NCBI RefSeq assembly: GCF_900167975.1
Contig: NZ_FUZU01000002.1
Span: 193,501 to 257,500 of the forward strand
Reading direction: 5' to 3'
Length of the DNA: 64,000 nucleotides
Origin: Ohtaekwangia koreensis
GTDB lineage: Bacteria > Bacteroidota > Bacteroidia > Cytophagales > Cyclobacteriaceae
The notes beneath the pieces were generated by a model. That model saw only the letters and a program-made list of their open reading frames with translations. It was not told the DNA's origin and searched no databases. Of this stretch, positions 25,567 to 35,163 are shown piece after piece (position 1 is the stretch's first letter; the number at the start of each line of letters is the position of its first letter). The translations under genes were made by a program, and so were the position numbers.

Positions 25567-28500
25567 TTACTCTTTAACATAGTCTGAATACTGTTTCAAA
25601 ACGAGTGGCGATTGAATGGCTGGATACCGGGTGCGAATATCACGAAGTGCAGCTATACATTCCGCTCTTTCGGTAATGGCAACGGAGACTGATACTCTCG
25701 TAAAAATATCAGATGCTATTTTAGCTGTCTCTTCATTCTTAAGTGACTCCTTCCTGAGAAAATCCATTACTCTGATCTTCGCGACTCTGCCTTTGTTCAC
25801 CTGCGAAAGAAGCGTAATGAAATATGATTTCAGTTCCTGTATGATCTCGTAATTATCCGCTGCGTATTTCTCAAGATAAGCGGTTGTAAACAACTGCACT
25901 TTTGTATTGGGATGCTGACTTAATTTCAACAGATACTCCATTCCATTTTCTGCCTGAAAAAACTTTGTGATCATCTCGCGGCCGAAATCCTGAACATCTT
26001 CCCGTACGGTATCACACAGTGCTATCAGCAGGTCAGTTGTCCAATCGGAAGAAGAGAATGTATTCCGGAAGTAATCAAAAGCGAAAATGCGTGTATCATC
26101 CCAATACGAATCCGTTATACGCAATGCTTCCTCTTTATCAGCCTTAACGCGCTCCGGATATTTCTTGAATATATTCCAGGTATATACGCGTACTTCCTGA
26201 AGTGGATTGCTTCCAAGCTTCACCAGTTCAGATATAGTCAACTCTTCCTCCTTGATATTTTTCCTCAATAATATCAATCCCATTTGCTGCGCAGCCTTGA
26301 ACTTCGACTGAAGAAGAAGTAATGATCTTTCTTTTGGAATAATGGATAAACTTTCACTCAACTCATTGGCGAGTAAATGCAAAAGATCATCGTGCAATCC
26401 TTCGTATGATTCCTTCATGAGAAAGGCCGGCACAAAAAGATCAACCAGCTCAGTGCCAAAGGAAGGGTATGCTTTTGTAAGCTTGAAGATCAAAGGCTTC
26501 ACTGCATTTCTAACGTCAGGCAATGATGAGAGACAAAAGCTCACGAGTATCTCTTTCTTCGCGAGTAAAGCATTTTCGGGAAACCGGCCTAACAACGCAA
26601 TGCCTATACCGCGTGAATGTATATTATTGGATTGCAATAATATTTGCAGAAAATCTTCCGGTAGGTTCTCCGCATTTACTTCATGCATCATCAGAATCTT
26701 TCCGGCCAGTGTATGAATTTCTTCCGCCTGATGACGGAACAGATCTTTGACTATATCCAGACTAATGTTTCGCAGGTTTCCTGAGAAGGAAATTACCAAT
26801 GTATCGGAGAGCTGTGATACGAGACGTTTGTCTTCGTCTGTCTCTATATCCATGGTAACGAGGTGAGAAATTGTTTTCGCTATAATAATTTCGGCTTGCT
26901 CCCTGGTGAAGGTGACCGTTGTTAAAAATCCGCGCAGCCATGCATGGGCATCGGATTTTTTCATCTTCAAAAGATCCGTAACAAATTCCGTGTCCGATAA
27001 TAATGTAGCCTTCTGTTCTACGATCCACTGCTCTGCCTGCGCTCGTGCTTCAGCCAGACTATTATCGAGCATCGCCTTCAATAACAACTTGTCGGGTATA
27101 TTTCGATCATACTTCTTTCGTGCCAACGCCAGGCCTAGCTGTTGAGTCTGCACAAAAGCAGACTGCAAAAAATTCAGTACATGCGACATGTCAACCTGGT
27201 TTTCAAAACCAGGGTTCGCCTGAAATACCTTTATAGCAAATTCATGTACGCGAAGCGATTTACTAAACGACAACAATTGAATAATCTCGTCCGGAGCCTT
27301 GTCCCATAAGTGCGGGAAAGCTTCTTCCCGTGTTGAAGGTGCAGCATCACCCGGGATATAGGGTGCTACACATACCCATGCTGTTTCTTTCTGAATATAC
27401 CTTGGACTATTCTTATACAGTATTGTACTAAACGACTGAAAGTTGCTATAGCTATCAAAATGTATAACACGTTCCTGCCGGATGTTGCGTCTGGTTTCGG
27501 TGTTATACTGATACGAGATATCGGATACGTGGTAGGGAGGTGTGAGGTCTTTTGTATCATCAAACGCCAGCAGTATAGCAGAGGCCATCTCTGTATAGGA
27601 TGATTCATTTGCCTCTCCATAGTGACGAAGGAAGCGAAGAACACGCTTTGTCAGGTAACCTTTCGTTTTGTTGGAGAAGGCCATGTTCTTCTTATGGTCG
27701 GGCCCCATCCACGGATTGGATCTATAGCCTGCCGGTTTCTTCTCAACATTCTTGGCGATTACACCATAGGTTGAATAATCTTCCAGCATTTCTGCTGTCT
27801 TGAAAATATGGCGTATATACTTGAAATAATTTATCGTCAACGGTATATCTTCCAGCACCTTCATGAACACAGCATGTAGTGCGGGGTCTTGTCGCGAGAG
27901 CTGGTATATACCGATCAGATATTCGTTCGAAGCCGTCTTTAATTCGAACAGGAATTCACGCAACTGCTTCTCAATGAGTTTATAATTCCTTTCACCTATA
28001 CTTTTTTGAAATGGGAGCGGTAACGTCTGAATAATGGCTTGATTCAGTACTTCCTTGTCTTTGCCTTCGGAGAATTTAAGCAGTACTTCCTGCAGCAATT
28101 GCTTTGTATGAGGTTGCAGCGGTTTCGACTGCAGGTCTTGTAAAAAAGGAAGTGCATTATCGGTTCCACATCTTCCGATAGACCAGATGACAGAGTATAT
28201 ATTGAAAGGATCTGAAGAATCAGTAAGTTTAATACTATAGGGAATCGCTTCTGTGATCTTTAGATCGCCCGCCCGCCAGATAACTCTCGACAACGGCCAG
28301 GCTTCCGGTTCTTCTCCGGCCACAGCCGTTTTCAGAATCTTAATGATTGCCTTTTTACGTTTATCGGTTCCGGGCTTTACCTTCGATTCTGTCGAGGTGA
28401 TGACCTGCGCTTCTCCGGCAGCTACATATCCTTTTTTGCGCTTCTCTTGTTCGAGTGCATCAAACACCTTCTCAGCTTCCTGAAGCCCTACCGGGAAAAT

Positions 28501-28650
28501 GGTTTTAGTACCATCCTTTAAGGCAGCTCCCCGTCTTCCATAACGAAAGTTTACTATATACCCTTCGCCTGCTTCACAAAGATCAATTTCATATACCTTA
28601 TCAGAAGAACCTTCCTGAAAAAACAGCTTGACTTGCTTTACTAGTTTCAA
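25567..28650 (-). CDS. WGR domain plus HEAT/ARM-repeat protein (retron partner)
   Basis: A 1027-residue protein. Residues about 1-80 form a WGR domain (KLFFQEGSSDKVYEIDL, then VNFRYGRRGAALKDGT), a nucleic-acid or PARP-associated module. From about 130 to the end the protein is helical with repeated two-helix units typical of HEAT/ARM solenoids, such as VRNAVKPLIFKL and VRVYTWNIFKKYPERV. It resembles the MolR/YehI group. It is the first gene of the retron operon and the SWIM gene follows by 5 bp. I infer an effector or scaffold role in the retron; no enzymatic site is visible to me. Confidence 0.88.
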   Translation of the reverse strand: MKLVKQVKLFFQEGSSDKVYEIDLCEAGEGYIVNFRYGRRGAALKDGTKTIFPVGLQEAEKVFDALEQEKRKKGYVAAGEAQVITSTESKVKPGTDKRKKAIIKILKTAVAGEEPEAWPLSRVIWRAGDLKITEAIPYSIKLTDSSDPFNIYSVIWSIGRCGTDNALPFLQDLQSKPLQPHTKQLLQEVLLKFSEGKDKEVLNQAIIQTLPLPFQKSIGERNYKLIEKQLREFLFELKTASNEYLIGIYQLSRQDPALHAVFMKVLEDIPLTINYFKYIRHIFKTAEMLEDYSTYGVIAKNVEKKPAGYRSNPWMGPDHKKNMAFSNKTKGYLTKRVLRFLRHYGEANESSYTEMASAILLAFDDTKDLTPPYHVSDISYQYNTETRRNIRQERVIHFDSYSNFQSFSTILYKNSPRYIQKETAWVCVAPYIPGDAAPSTREEAFPHLWDKAPDEIIQLLSFSKSLRVHEFAIKVFQANPGFENQVDMSHVLNFLQSAFVQTQQLGLALARKKYDRNIPDKLLLKAMLDNSLAEARAQAEQWIVEQKATLLSDTEFVTDLLKMKKSDAHAWLRGFLTTVTFTREQAEIIIAKTISHLVTMDIETDEDKRLVSQLSDTLVISFSGNLRNISLDIVKDLFRHQAEEIHTLAGKILMMHEVNAENLPEDFLQILLQSNNIHSRGIGIALLGRFPENALLAKKEILVSFCLSSLPDVRNAVKPLIFKLTKAYPSFGTELVDLFVPAFLMKESYEGLHDDLLHLLANELSESLSIIPKERSLLLLQSKFKAAQQMGLILLRKNIKEEELTISELVKLGSNPLQEVRVYTWNIFKKYPERVKADKEEALRITDSYWDDTRIFAFDYFRNTFSSSDWTTDLLIALCDTVREDVQDFGREMITKFFQAENGMEYLLKLSQHPNTKVQLFTTAYLEKYAADNYEIIQELKSYFITLLSQVNKGRVAKIRVMDFLRKESLKNEETAKIASDIFTRVSVSVAITERAECIAALRDIRTRYPAIQSPLVLKQYSDYVKE

Positions 28651-28794
28651 CGGATAAAAAGGTTTGGGTTGAGCGCTTTATTTCAATTCTACTTACGAAC
28701 TGAAATATATAGTAATCGCTCAAATTTTTATAACCGCAGATCATTTTTTTATGAATTCGCACAAATCAATAGCTTTTTGCCAACCCTGAGCTTA

Positions 28795-29318
28795 TTACTC
28801 GCCCCACAGGTGATAGACAGACATTTCTTCCCCATCAGCACCGATTACTATATAACCATTATTTTCCGTGTCGCGTGCATTGCCGGGTTCAACGGCTATC
28901 CACCCGGTTTTAAATCTATAGAGGTGAACGTCTGAAGTTATCCAACGGGGAAATGTAGATGTCTGCATATCCTCATCTGAAAAATCCGCATACGTAAAAG
29001 GAAAAGTCGGTCCATTCAAATCCCATTTTATTAAGTCGTTCACGGAAAAAAAATACTGTCTGTAATCTGCCAACCGTTTTCAGCTGCAAAATCGATTACT
29101 TCAGCTGGCCTGAAAGTATATTTAAAATCCGCACGCCAATATAACGCTCGATGTCCGCCCCAAGGACCTTGATCATTCTCGCTTTCAATAAGATATTCTT
29201 CCTTATAGTCTACCCAAAAACCAGCGGGTGTGACTTTACTACAGGAAAATAATAGTATACCCGCAACCAAGATAATCAAGCTACTATATCTCCCTGAAAT
29301 CATACTACATACCTTCAT
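28795..29318 (-). pseudogene. Lipoprotein gene split by a frameshift in an 8-T tract
   Basis: Two overlapping 92-codon frames (29040-29318 and 28795-29073) join into one protein of about 174 residues if one T is added to the run of eight T read on the minus strand (29046-29053). The first frame ends DSIFFP-stop; the restored frame reads DSIFFSVNDLIKW and continues into the second. The N-terminus has a lipoprotein signal (LLFSC). The family is unknown to me. The break could be a sequencing error in the homopolymer, a true pseudogene, or slippage-based expression; the sequence alone cannot tell which. Confidence 0.75.
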
Positions 29319-29402
29319 TGTAATACTTTAACTTGACATCTGCTGTCGCTAAGCACTATATAAATATTATCAGTTACAAGTATACTTCGAAGTAAATAAA
29401 TA

Positions 29403-29978
29403 CTACTGTTTCAAATATCCTAAAGGCGGGCCAACTCTTTCAAAGCCATGCTTTTTCCTATACTCATTGCGTTCGGCCTCAGACATTTTCTCCAATACAC
29501 CTTCACTTGTGGCTTTGAAAAATTCTTCCATTTTACCGGCAGGTTGAAAGATCATTAAGAGCTTCGCCTCGCCTTCGCTTATCTTGGCAAAAGTATGCGG
29601 CACCATGCGTGGACCGAAAACACTATCGCCAGGTTTGGCGTGATATGTTTCTTCACCAATCTTAATCTGAAACTCTCCCTGAAGGACATACCACCACTCG
29701 TCCTGATCATAATGAAAATGAAAGGATGGTCCTCCTTTTTTCACGCGTGTTGACTCGAATACATATAGGTCACCGTTAGAATCGGAAGGAGAGATCTTGG
29801 TAAAAAAAGTATCGCCTTCAAATAAACTCGTGCTTTTGTCATTTCTATCTTTACCAGCATCAACTTTAAATCCTTTATCTGTCCGAAAAGGATTCATACG
29901 TTTGGCTTGTGTAACGACAGGTGTAATCAGTACAGTAGCAAGTGCTGCTGCATGACGCAGAAAGGAGGTTCTTTTCAT
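29403..29978 (-). CDS. Exported cupin-domain protein
   Basis: A 191-residue protein with an N-terminal export signal (residues 1-26, MKRTSFLRHAAALATVL, cleavage near TQAK). The body is a single cupin barrel: FHFHYDQDEWWYVLQGE supplies His and Glu ligands, and VPHTF supplies the second-motif His, with GEETYHAKPGDSVFGPR between them. A helical C-terminal region (MEEFFKATSEGVLEKMSEAER) follows. Enzymes of this kind include dioxygenases and isomerases, but the substrate cannot be read from the sequence. It faces the SRPBCC gene divergently across 297 bp. Confidence 0.88.
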   Translation of the reverse strand: MKRTSFLRHAAALATVLITPVVTQAKRMNPFRTDKGFKVDAGKDRNDKSTSLFEGDTFFTKISPSDSNGDLYVFESTRVKKGGPSFHFHYDQDEWWYVLQGEFQIKIGEETYHAKPGDSVFGPRMVPHTFAKISEGEAKLLMIFQPAGKMEEFFKATSEGVLEKMSEAERNEYRKKHGFERVGPPLGYLKQ

Positions 29979-30275
29979 GGGTATTAATTTATAGTTTGAG
30001 GATCAATGTATATCGTATATAACCAAAGCGACATTACGAGACAGCACTTCATAAGAAATATATTCTGATCATCGTGAAATAGTATCGATAATCAAAGTAC
30101 TATGAAACGTGTCTTGACTTTGTAATTTAGTAATACATGTGAATAAAAAACCGCTTACTACCCAAATGGGTAATGGGCATGCTTGCGCCATTGTGACGTC
30201 TGATGCAATGGTGTGGACTTGAATCACCTGGCAGAGTTTTTATAGGTCCTATGCATTACCAACTTAAAAAACAAA
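29979..30275. promoter_or_regulatory. Divergent promoter region with inverted repeats
   Basis: The region between the cupin and SRPBCC genes holds a symmetric TACCCAAATGGGTA (30159-30172) and a second imperfect repeat CCATTG ... CAATGG around 30190-30210. Both sit upstream of the + strand gene and could be operators, but this is pattern evidence only. Confidence 0.3.
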
Positions 30276-30716
30276 ATGGAAAACCTTGAGTATAACATTC
30301 AGATTACAGCCGACAAGAAGAAAGTATGGAGTATCATGTTGGAACCTGATACTTATAAGGAATGGGCGGGAGTAAGCTGGCCGGGATCGGACTACGAAGG
30401 CGCTTGGGACAAAGGGGAAAGCATTAAGTTTGTTTCACCCGGCCAAGGTGGTACGCTAGCCCAAATAACAGAATATAGACCGCACGACTTTGTATTGGCA
30501 GAACACATTGGTATCATCAATGCAGATGGCTCAGAGGATAGAGACAGTGATGCAGCCAAAGGTTGGATCGGGACAACTGAAAGCTACACTTTCACAACGC
30601 AGAACGGGAAAACGGATTTGAAAGTAAACATCAAGTGTCCTCCCGAATGGGTAAGTATGTTTGACGAGGGCTGGCCGAAAGCTCTTGACAAATTGAAGGA
30701 AATGTGTGAAGGGTAA
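30276..30716 (+). CDS. SRPBCC (START/AHSA1-like) domain protein
   Basis: A 146-residue single-domain protein of the SRPBCC superfamily. The pattern of an N-terminal strand YNIQITADKKKVWSIMLEP, the GESIKFVSPGQGG turn, TLAQITEYRPHDF and a C-terminal helix WPKALDKLKEM is typical of AHSA1-like lipid- or ligand-binding folds. No signal peptide, so it is cytoplasmic. No enzymatic residue can be assigned. It is convergent with the OsmC gene. Confidence 0.88.
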   Translation: MENLEYNIQITADKKKVWSIMLEPDTYKEWAGVSWPGSDYEGAWDKGESIKFVSPGQGGTLAQITEYRPHDFVLAEHIGIINADGSEDRDSDAAKGWIGTTESYTFTTQNGKTDLKVNIKCPPEWVSMFDEGWPKALDKLKEMCEG

Positions 30717-30743
30717 AATTTTGATTTACACATCTACACTTTA

Positions 30744-31142
30744 TCACCTGCTTATCGCTATACTAACGCCTTTACGCAGTGTATTATGAATCTCTGCAAC
30801 GTGGTCGGTATGCGCGATCAATTCATCAATCACGGCAGTGGGAGCATCTGAAGTAACATTGACTTTATACTGAAAGTTAAAGCCGGGTTCTCCTTCTGCT
30901 CCAAACTCTGCGCTACATATAACTTCGACTCCTGCTATAGCTATATTTCTCTTGTTTGCCTCACGATACAGATCGTTACAAAAGCAAGTGGCTAATGCAA
31001 GCAACAGGAGTTCGCCTCCATTTACGGACGAACCATAACCTGTTGCCTTGACGGGAATTTGAACCTGCTGAGAGATATCATTGGTTGCAACAACCGCTTC
31101 ATGTTTATTAAAATTATTCTTTATTGTAGCTGAAATTTTCAT
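30744..31142 (-). CDS. OsmC family peroxiredoxin-like protein
   Basis: A 132-residue OsmC/Ohr-fold protein. The second-Cys motif lies in GGELLLLALATCFCNDLYREA, and the segment AEIHNTLRKGVSI closes the fold. A clear first catalytic Cys/Glu pair of classic Ohr is not obvious by eye, so peroxidase activity is not certain; it may be a general OsmC-family member that protects against organic hydroperoxides. It is convergent with the SRPBCC gene and stands alone. Confidence 0.85.
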   Translation of the reverse strand: MKISATIKNNFNKHEAVVATNDISQQVQIPVKATGYGSSVNGGELLLLALATCFCNDLYREANKRNIAIAGVEVICSAEFGAEGEPGFNFQYKVNVTSDAPTAVIDELIAHTDHVAEIHNTLRKGVSIAISR

Positions 31143-31297
31143 AACGCTAAAGGCCTAAAAAAAGTCCAGTCGAATATATAGTTACAACCGACAGAAATAC
31201 CGAACGCTTTTTGGACAATGAGATGCGGATTGTCGGCCCGGGGCTGAAAATCGAGTGGTGCTATATTTAACCGCTTTATGGAGCTCACCAGATATAC

Positions 31298-31963
31298 CTA
31301 ATCGTTACCTGATTTAGCACCGGGTAATCTTCCTTTAATCCACTTGATCTGTCCATTGTGATTAGACTCATGTTCACAGACGTGAAACCACTTGCAGTAA
31401 TTATTCGTCGGTCCCCATGGCCAAGCTTCATCAACACTGAAGAGCCACTTGTCATCCCGTTTTTTAAATTCTTTTATAGTGTTCTCCCGCACTTCTTTTA
31501 AAGTATTCAAATAGTAATCAAGGTTGTTGCCTTTTATTTTTTCTCTTGCTTCATCGCCAAGTCTCATAGCAACATCAAATCGTTTCTTGTCCGGCTCACT
31601 CCAATCGCCCCACTTTCTACCTTCGAAAGTATGGATCTGGTAGAAGCGTTCGGTAGCTGCAAGGTGAAGTAACATCGACCCTATAGAATTCGATTTCTCA
31701 TCATGTATATAGTCCAATTGTTCCGGAGTCATCTTATCGACCGGATATAGTATAGTACTTCTCATCCAACTCATCATGGAAAGTAATGTCCCTATATGAG
31801 GCGAGAGTCCCTGACGTGGACCAATAATGTTTTCACGCTCATCAACCATGAAAGATGTATTGGTGTCTAACGCTGATACAGAGGTTAATCCAAGGGTACT
31901 TGATGTGAAAATCGCAGATGATTTAATGAAATCTCTGCGATCAAGTTGGTTTAAGCTTTTCAT
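31298..31963 (-). CDS. DinB-like four-helix protein with a Tat-type signal
   Basis: A 221-residue protein of the DinB/YfiT metal-binding four-helix superfamily. Residues about 6-33 start with LDRRDFIKSSAIF, a twin-arginine signal. The helix LGSMLLHLAATERFYQ supplies a His, and CEHESNHNGQIKW supplies further His ligands, ending in RLPGA. DinB-type proteins often act as thiol-dependent enzymes with a divalent metal, so a periplasmic thiol-related role is possible. I cannot name a substrate. The stop is followed by 155 bp without a gene. Confidence 0.82.
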   Translation of the reverse strand: MKSLNQLDRRDFIKSSAIFTSSTLGLTSVSALDTNTSFMVDERENIIGPRQGLSPHIGTLLSMMSWMRSTILYPVDKMTPEQLDYIHDEKSNSIGSMLLHLAATERFYQIHTFEGRKWGDWSEPDKKRFDVAMRLGDEAREKIKGNNLDYYLNTLKEVRENTIKEFKKRDDKWLFSVDEAWPWGPTNNYCKWFHVCEHESNHNGQIKWIKGRLPGAKSGND

Positions 31964-32247
31964 GGGATAGTCGTTTGGTGGGTTTTATTGTAAGTAAATA
32001 TAGCAACCACGCATGATATAGTCGACATGAGTTATAGAACTTTACAAGGCTTCTACAGAGAAGACCTATAGCCCATTGATTGCTATACATCCTTCTTCAT
32101 TAAGTACTCATACCAAATACTTCCGACACATTAAATGGGTCGCTCCTATACTATAAACCCCTGATTCTTAAAAGAATGCCTCACTAATACGCGTTGGCAC
32201 AACTTTTTTAAGATGCTACCGCTGGATTTATACTTATTACTATCTTT

Positions 32248-32745
32248 ATGAAAAAAACTTTTAAAACGATTCTTGTGGTGATCATCCTGATGATGACTCC
32301 GATGATCGGTTCATATACCAAAGAGGCCGGCATCAAACATACTATACGCATTACCAAGGAATATACCGCTGTTCTTGAAACATTAACGATCTATAATCCC
32401 GTTAAACGCCAATGTGACAATACACCCCTGGTCACAGCAAGCAACGCCAGAATTGACGTTACAAAATTGAAAAAACAGGAGATCCGCTGGCTGGCGCTGT
32501 CGCGGAATTTACTGAAGCGTTGGAATGGCAATTTCCACTATGGAGATACGGTTAAGCTCTCTTCCGGTGATCCAAGCATCGATGGTGTGTGGATAATTCA
32601 GGACAATCTTAACAAACGCTACAAGAACTGTGGCGATCTTCTATTTGATAGCAATGTGCGCAAGCTCGGCAAGTGGAAGAATGTGAAAATCTCGAAAGTG
32701 ATTTCAACTTCGGTGCTGCATCCTATAGGGCTACCCATTGAATAA
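32248..32745 (+). CDS. 3D-domain / RlpA-like double-psi barrel protein
   Basis: A 165-residue exported protein. A hydrophobic signal (residues 5-21) precedes a beta-rich domain with TIYNPVKRQCDNTPLVTASN, LALSRNLLKRW, FHYGDTVKLSSG and IDGVWIIQDNLNKRY, ending LLFDSNVRKLGKWKNVKIS. The run resembles the 3D-domain/double-psi beta barrel of RlpA-like and YuiC-type cell-wall proteins. A lytic or scaffolding role in the periplasm is likely, but I cannot see a definite catalytic Asp triad. Upstream lies 284 bp without a gene. Confidence 0.65.
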   Translation: MKKTFKTILVVIILMMTPMIGSYTKEAGIKHTIRITKEYTAVLETLTIYNPVKRQCDNTPLVTASNARIDVTKLKKQEIRWLALSRNLLKRWNGNFHYGDTVKLSSGDPSIDGVWIIQDNLNKRYKNCGDLLFDSNVRKLGKWKNVKISKVISTSVLHPIGLPIE

Positions 32746-33014
32746 TTTGAAAAGCTTTTCAAGTTATTCTATATATCGAGCACCTATGGCTGCATGTCAT
32801 TGATTACTACAGGCAGTAATAATACTTTGGTGTCTGCATCAGCGGTGTTAATTGTAACCGACTGCTACACAAGCTGGGGAAGCGCTTTCGATGCTGTGTA
32901 ATACTTTCCTTCGTTTCATGATGTTCTCTTTCTGTAGCGACAGGTATAGAAATTTATTCGGAAGATGTATGATCCGCGCTGCGGAATTATACAACAACTT
33001 AACTATAAATCATC

Positions 33015-33269
33015 ATGGAAACCACTGTTTTAAAAAGCACAGAACGTAAAGAAGGTAAAGTAGCGAAGGCTATCGAACAACAAACATCAAAGGTACCATC
33101 CGATACATTTCTTTGGGCTTCGCTTGGCGCAATGGCTGCGTCACTTACATTAAAGACCTTCAAGAAAGATCACCTTGCTTTATTTGTAGGGCAATGGGCG
33201 GCTCCTTTTCTTCTCTTGGGAATCTATAATAAAATTGTAAAGGTAGAGGGGCATGACAAAGAATCCTAA
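33015..33269 (+). CDS. Small membrane protein
   Basis: An 84-residue protein with a charged N-terminus (TERKEGKVAKAIEQQTSKV) and two hydrophobic segments at about 31-45 and 55-72 (DTFLWASLGAMAASLTLKTF, then FVGQWAAPFLLLGIYN). It lacks a signal peptide and is probably an inner-membrane protein. It starts at an ATG preceded by a pyrimidine-poor AT-rich stretch and ends before a good terminator. Family unknown to me; proteins of this size and layout occur in Bacteroidota. Confidence 0.6.
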   Translation: METTVLKSTERKEGKVAKAIEQQTSKVPSDTFLWASLGAMAASLTLKTFKKDHLALFVGQWAAPFLLLGIYNKIVKVEGHDKES

Positions 33270-33277
33270 GGGCAATT

Positions 33278-33312
33278 AAACTCCGGTATATCAGTATATC
33301 GGAGTTTTTTTT
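33278..33312 (+). terminator. Rho-independent terminator
   Basis: AAACTCCG (33278-33285) pairs with CGGAGTTT (33300-33307), with an inner TATAT/ATATA pair, followed by a run of T (33305-33312). Confidence 0.85.
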
Positions 33313-33344
33313 ATCTATACCCTATAGCTTCCAATAATTACAAC

Positions 33345-34469
33345 TTATAATCCTGTCCACCATGTCGATGGCGGAGCGATAGCATCCAGTTTAACAGGTT
33401 CTCCTATCTTAGGCGTTGTCATTTTAACATGAAGCTTATCAGCATGTTTTAATGCACGCTCAATAGGTTCCCGCCACGGGTGAAGCGCTAATTTGAATTT
33501 GCTCCAATGTACGGGCATAAATACTGTAGCACGTAAATCTATACTTGCCTGCACAGATTCTTCTGGCATCATGTGAATATAGGGCCACTGTTCATCATAC
33601 TGTCCACACTCCAGCATAGCGACATCAAAAGGCCCATACATTTCACCTATCTTTTTAAACGAATCATCGTAACCCGAATCGCCTCCTATAAATAAACTAT
33701 AGTCGCCAGCTTTCAACACATAAGATGCCCATAGTGTTTTATTATTGACAAGACCTCTTCCTGAGAAATGCCGCGCTGGCGTTGCAATCAACTCAATGCC
33801 GGGGATGGCTATAGCCGCGTGATCCCACCAGTCCAATTCTTGAATCCGCTCTTGTGAAATCCCCCAATGAATCAAGTGCGATCCTACGCCAAGCGGTGCA
33901 CAGAACACCTTCGCTTGGTCTTTCAACTTTACAATTGTACTATAGTCAAGATGATCGTAATGATCATGTGTAATAATAACCAGGTCTATTTCCGGAAAGT
34001 CATCCGGAGTATATAGCATGGTACCTATAAAACTTTTAGAGCCTACATATTGTACAGGTGAAGGCCGTTCACTGAAAACGGGATCGACTAGTATATTTTT
34101 ACCGTGAATTGAAATAAAGTAAGAAGAATGTCCGAACCATATAATTACCGGTTCGCTTGGAGATAATGTTTTCAAGTTTGTTTTAACGTGCGGCAAGGCA
34201 ATAAGGGGCTCGCGATCTATACCTTTACTAAAGAAGAAATCCTTCATCACGCTAATGTATGAAGCGTCTTCCGACAGCATAGGAGTTTCGTGCAGGTTTT
34301 GAAAACGCCCGTTCTTGTAGTGCGAGGATGCTTTTATTTTTTCGAGATGTTCTCCCGCTGGAGCCTTACCAAAAGATCTTTGTTGCATAAATAAAAAAAT
34401 AATTGCGGCTAACAGCACTGCGACAATCGCCAGTGTCTTCAAAAGCCTCCAAATTGTTTTCATGTACAC
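33345..34469 (-). CDS. Membrane-anchored MBL-fold hydrolase (NAPE-PLD-like)
   Basis: A 374-residue metallo-beta-lactamase fold protein. The metal motif HDHYDH is in LVIITHDHYDHLDY, a second His lies in ARHFSGRG, then GGDSGYDDSF and MPVHWSKFKLALHPW. The order and spacing match the NAPE-PLD/UlaG-like group. A hydrophobic N-terminus (residues 10-28) suggests a membrane anchor. It hydrolyses phosphodiester or related bonds in lipids, but the substrate is unknown. It stands alone on this strand, upstream of the ECF operon terminus. Confidence 0.88.
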   Translation of the reverse strand: MYMKTIWRLLKTLAIVAVLLAAIIFLFMQQRSFGKAPAGEHLEKIKASSHYKNGRFQNLHETPMLSEDASYISVMKDFFFSKGIDREPLIALPHVKTNLKTLSPSEPVIIWFGHSSYFISIHGKNILVDPVFSERPSPVQYVGSKSFIGTMLYTPDDFPEIDLVIITHDHYDHLDYSTIVKLKDQAKVFCAPLGVGSHLIHWGISQERIQELDWWDHAAIAIPGIELIATPARHFSGRGLVNNKTLWASYVLKAGDYSLFIGGDSGYDDSFKKIGEMYGPFDVAMLECGQYDEQWPYIHMMPEESVQASIDLRATVFMPVHWSKFKLALHPWREPIERALKHADKLHVKMTTPKIGEPVKLDAIAPPSTWWTGL

Positions 34470-34561
34470 CTGTAGTCGGTGACAGTAAAAAATTATTGTA
34501 AAACCTGCGATAAAAGATTAGCATAACTGTAGCGATTACATAAGCATCGTATTCGCAATAC

Positions 34562-35161
34562 TCAATTCAGGGCTCCTTGTATCCGCTTTAAATTCTCAAT
34601 AGTAGCTATAACACGTTGCTCCTCCTTTTTGGTAGTTCGCTTGCGCACTACGAACCAACCGAAAATTACCCATGCGCCATAGCCGATAAATATACTTACC
34701 CGCTGCGCAATGGTATAGGTTTGAAGTGCTTCCAAAAAGAATAATACCATGAACAGGTTAAACGATACAAAATATACCGGACCGCTCACGGCAAGCATTC
34801 TTCTTCGTAACTCGAAATAATTTTCCCAGGCGTGAATGTGTACGGTTGGCTCCTGCAAGGGCTCGATCTTTAAAAGCTTTCTGCCTGCATATAACTCTAC
34901 GATTCCCTGCAACAAGCATAGCATCCCCAATCCAGCCACAGAAATAAAAGAGAGCGTAGACGCAATACCAAATCCATCGCTAAAAAGAAAATAGAGAACG
35001 ACTATGCCTGTTATCGCTAACACAGTACCGCGAAAAAACATAGCCTGCATTAATTTATCCTTCGCTGTTTTATTTTCTTCCTTCAGTGATTCTATCGCTG
35101 GAATTACCACAGCAGGTTCTTGCTTATTCCAGAGTGATTGTAATTTTTCAAAGTCTGCCAT
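34562..35161 (-). CDS. Integral membrane protein, possible anti-sigma factor
   Basis: A 199-residue protein with about four hydrophobic segments (for example LAITGIVVLYFLF, TLSFISVAGLGMLCLLQ, FVSFNLFMVLFFLEAL and VSIFIGYGAWVIFGWF) after a charged start DFEKLQSLWNKQEP. It has no zinc-binding anti-sigma domain. It starts 3 bp downstream of the ECF sigma gene stop, so they are co-transcribed, which suggests a membrane-bound regulator of the sigma factor. That role is inference from position. Confidence 0.72.
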   Translation of the reverse strand: MADFEKLQSLWNKQEPAVVIPAIESLKEENKTAKDKLMQAMFFRGTVLAITGIVVLYFLFSDGFGIASTLSFISVAGLGMLCLLQGIVELYAGRKLLKIEPLQEPTVHIHAWENYFELRRRMLAVSGPVYFVSFNLFMVLFFLEALQTYTIAQRVSIFIGYGAWVIFGWFVVRKRTTKKEEQRVIATIENLKRIQGALN

Positions 35162-35163
35162 AG

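Noticed and set aside
28795-29073. A separate small gene overlapping the lipoprotein
   Set aside because: Its start has no signal of its own and its frame continues the lipoprotein's one if a T is added, so it is the second half of one gene.
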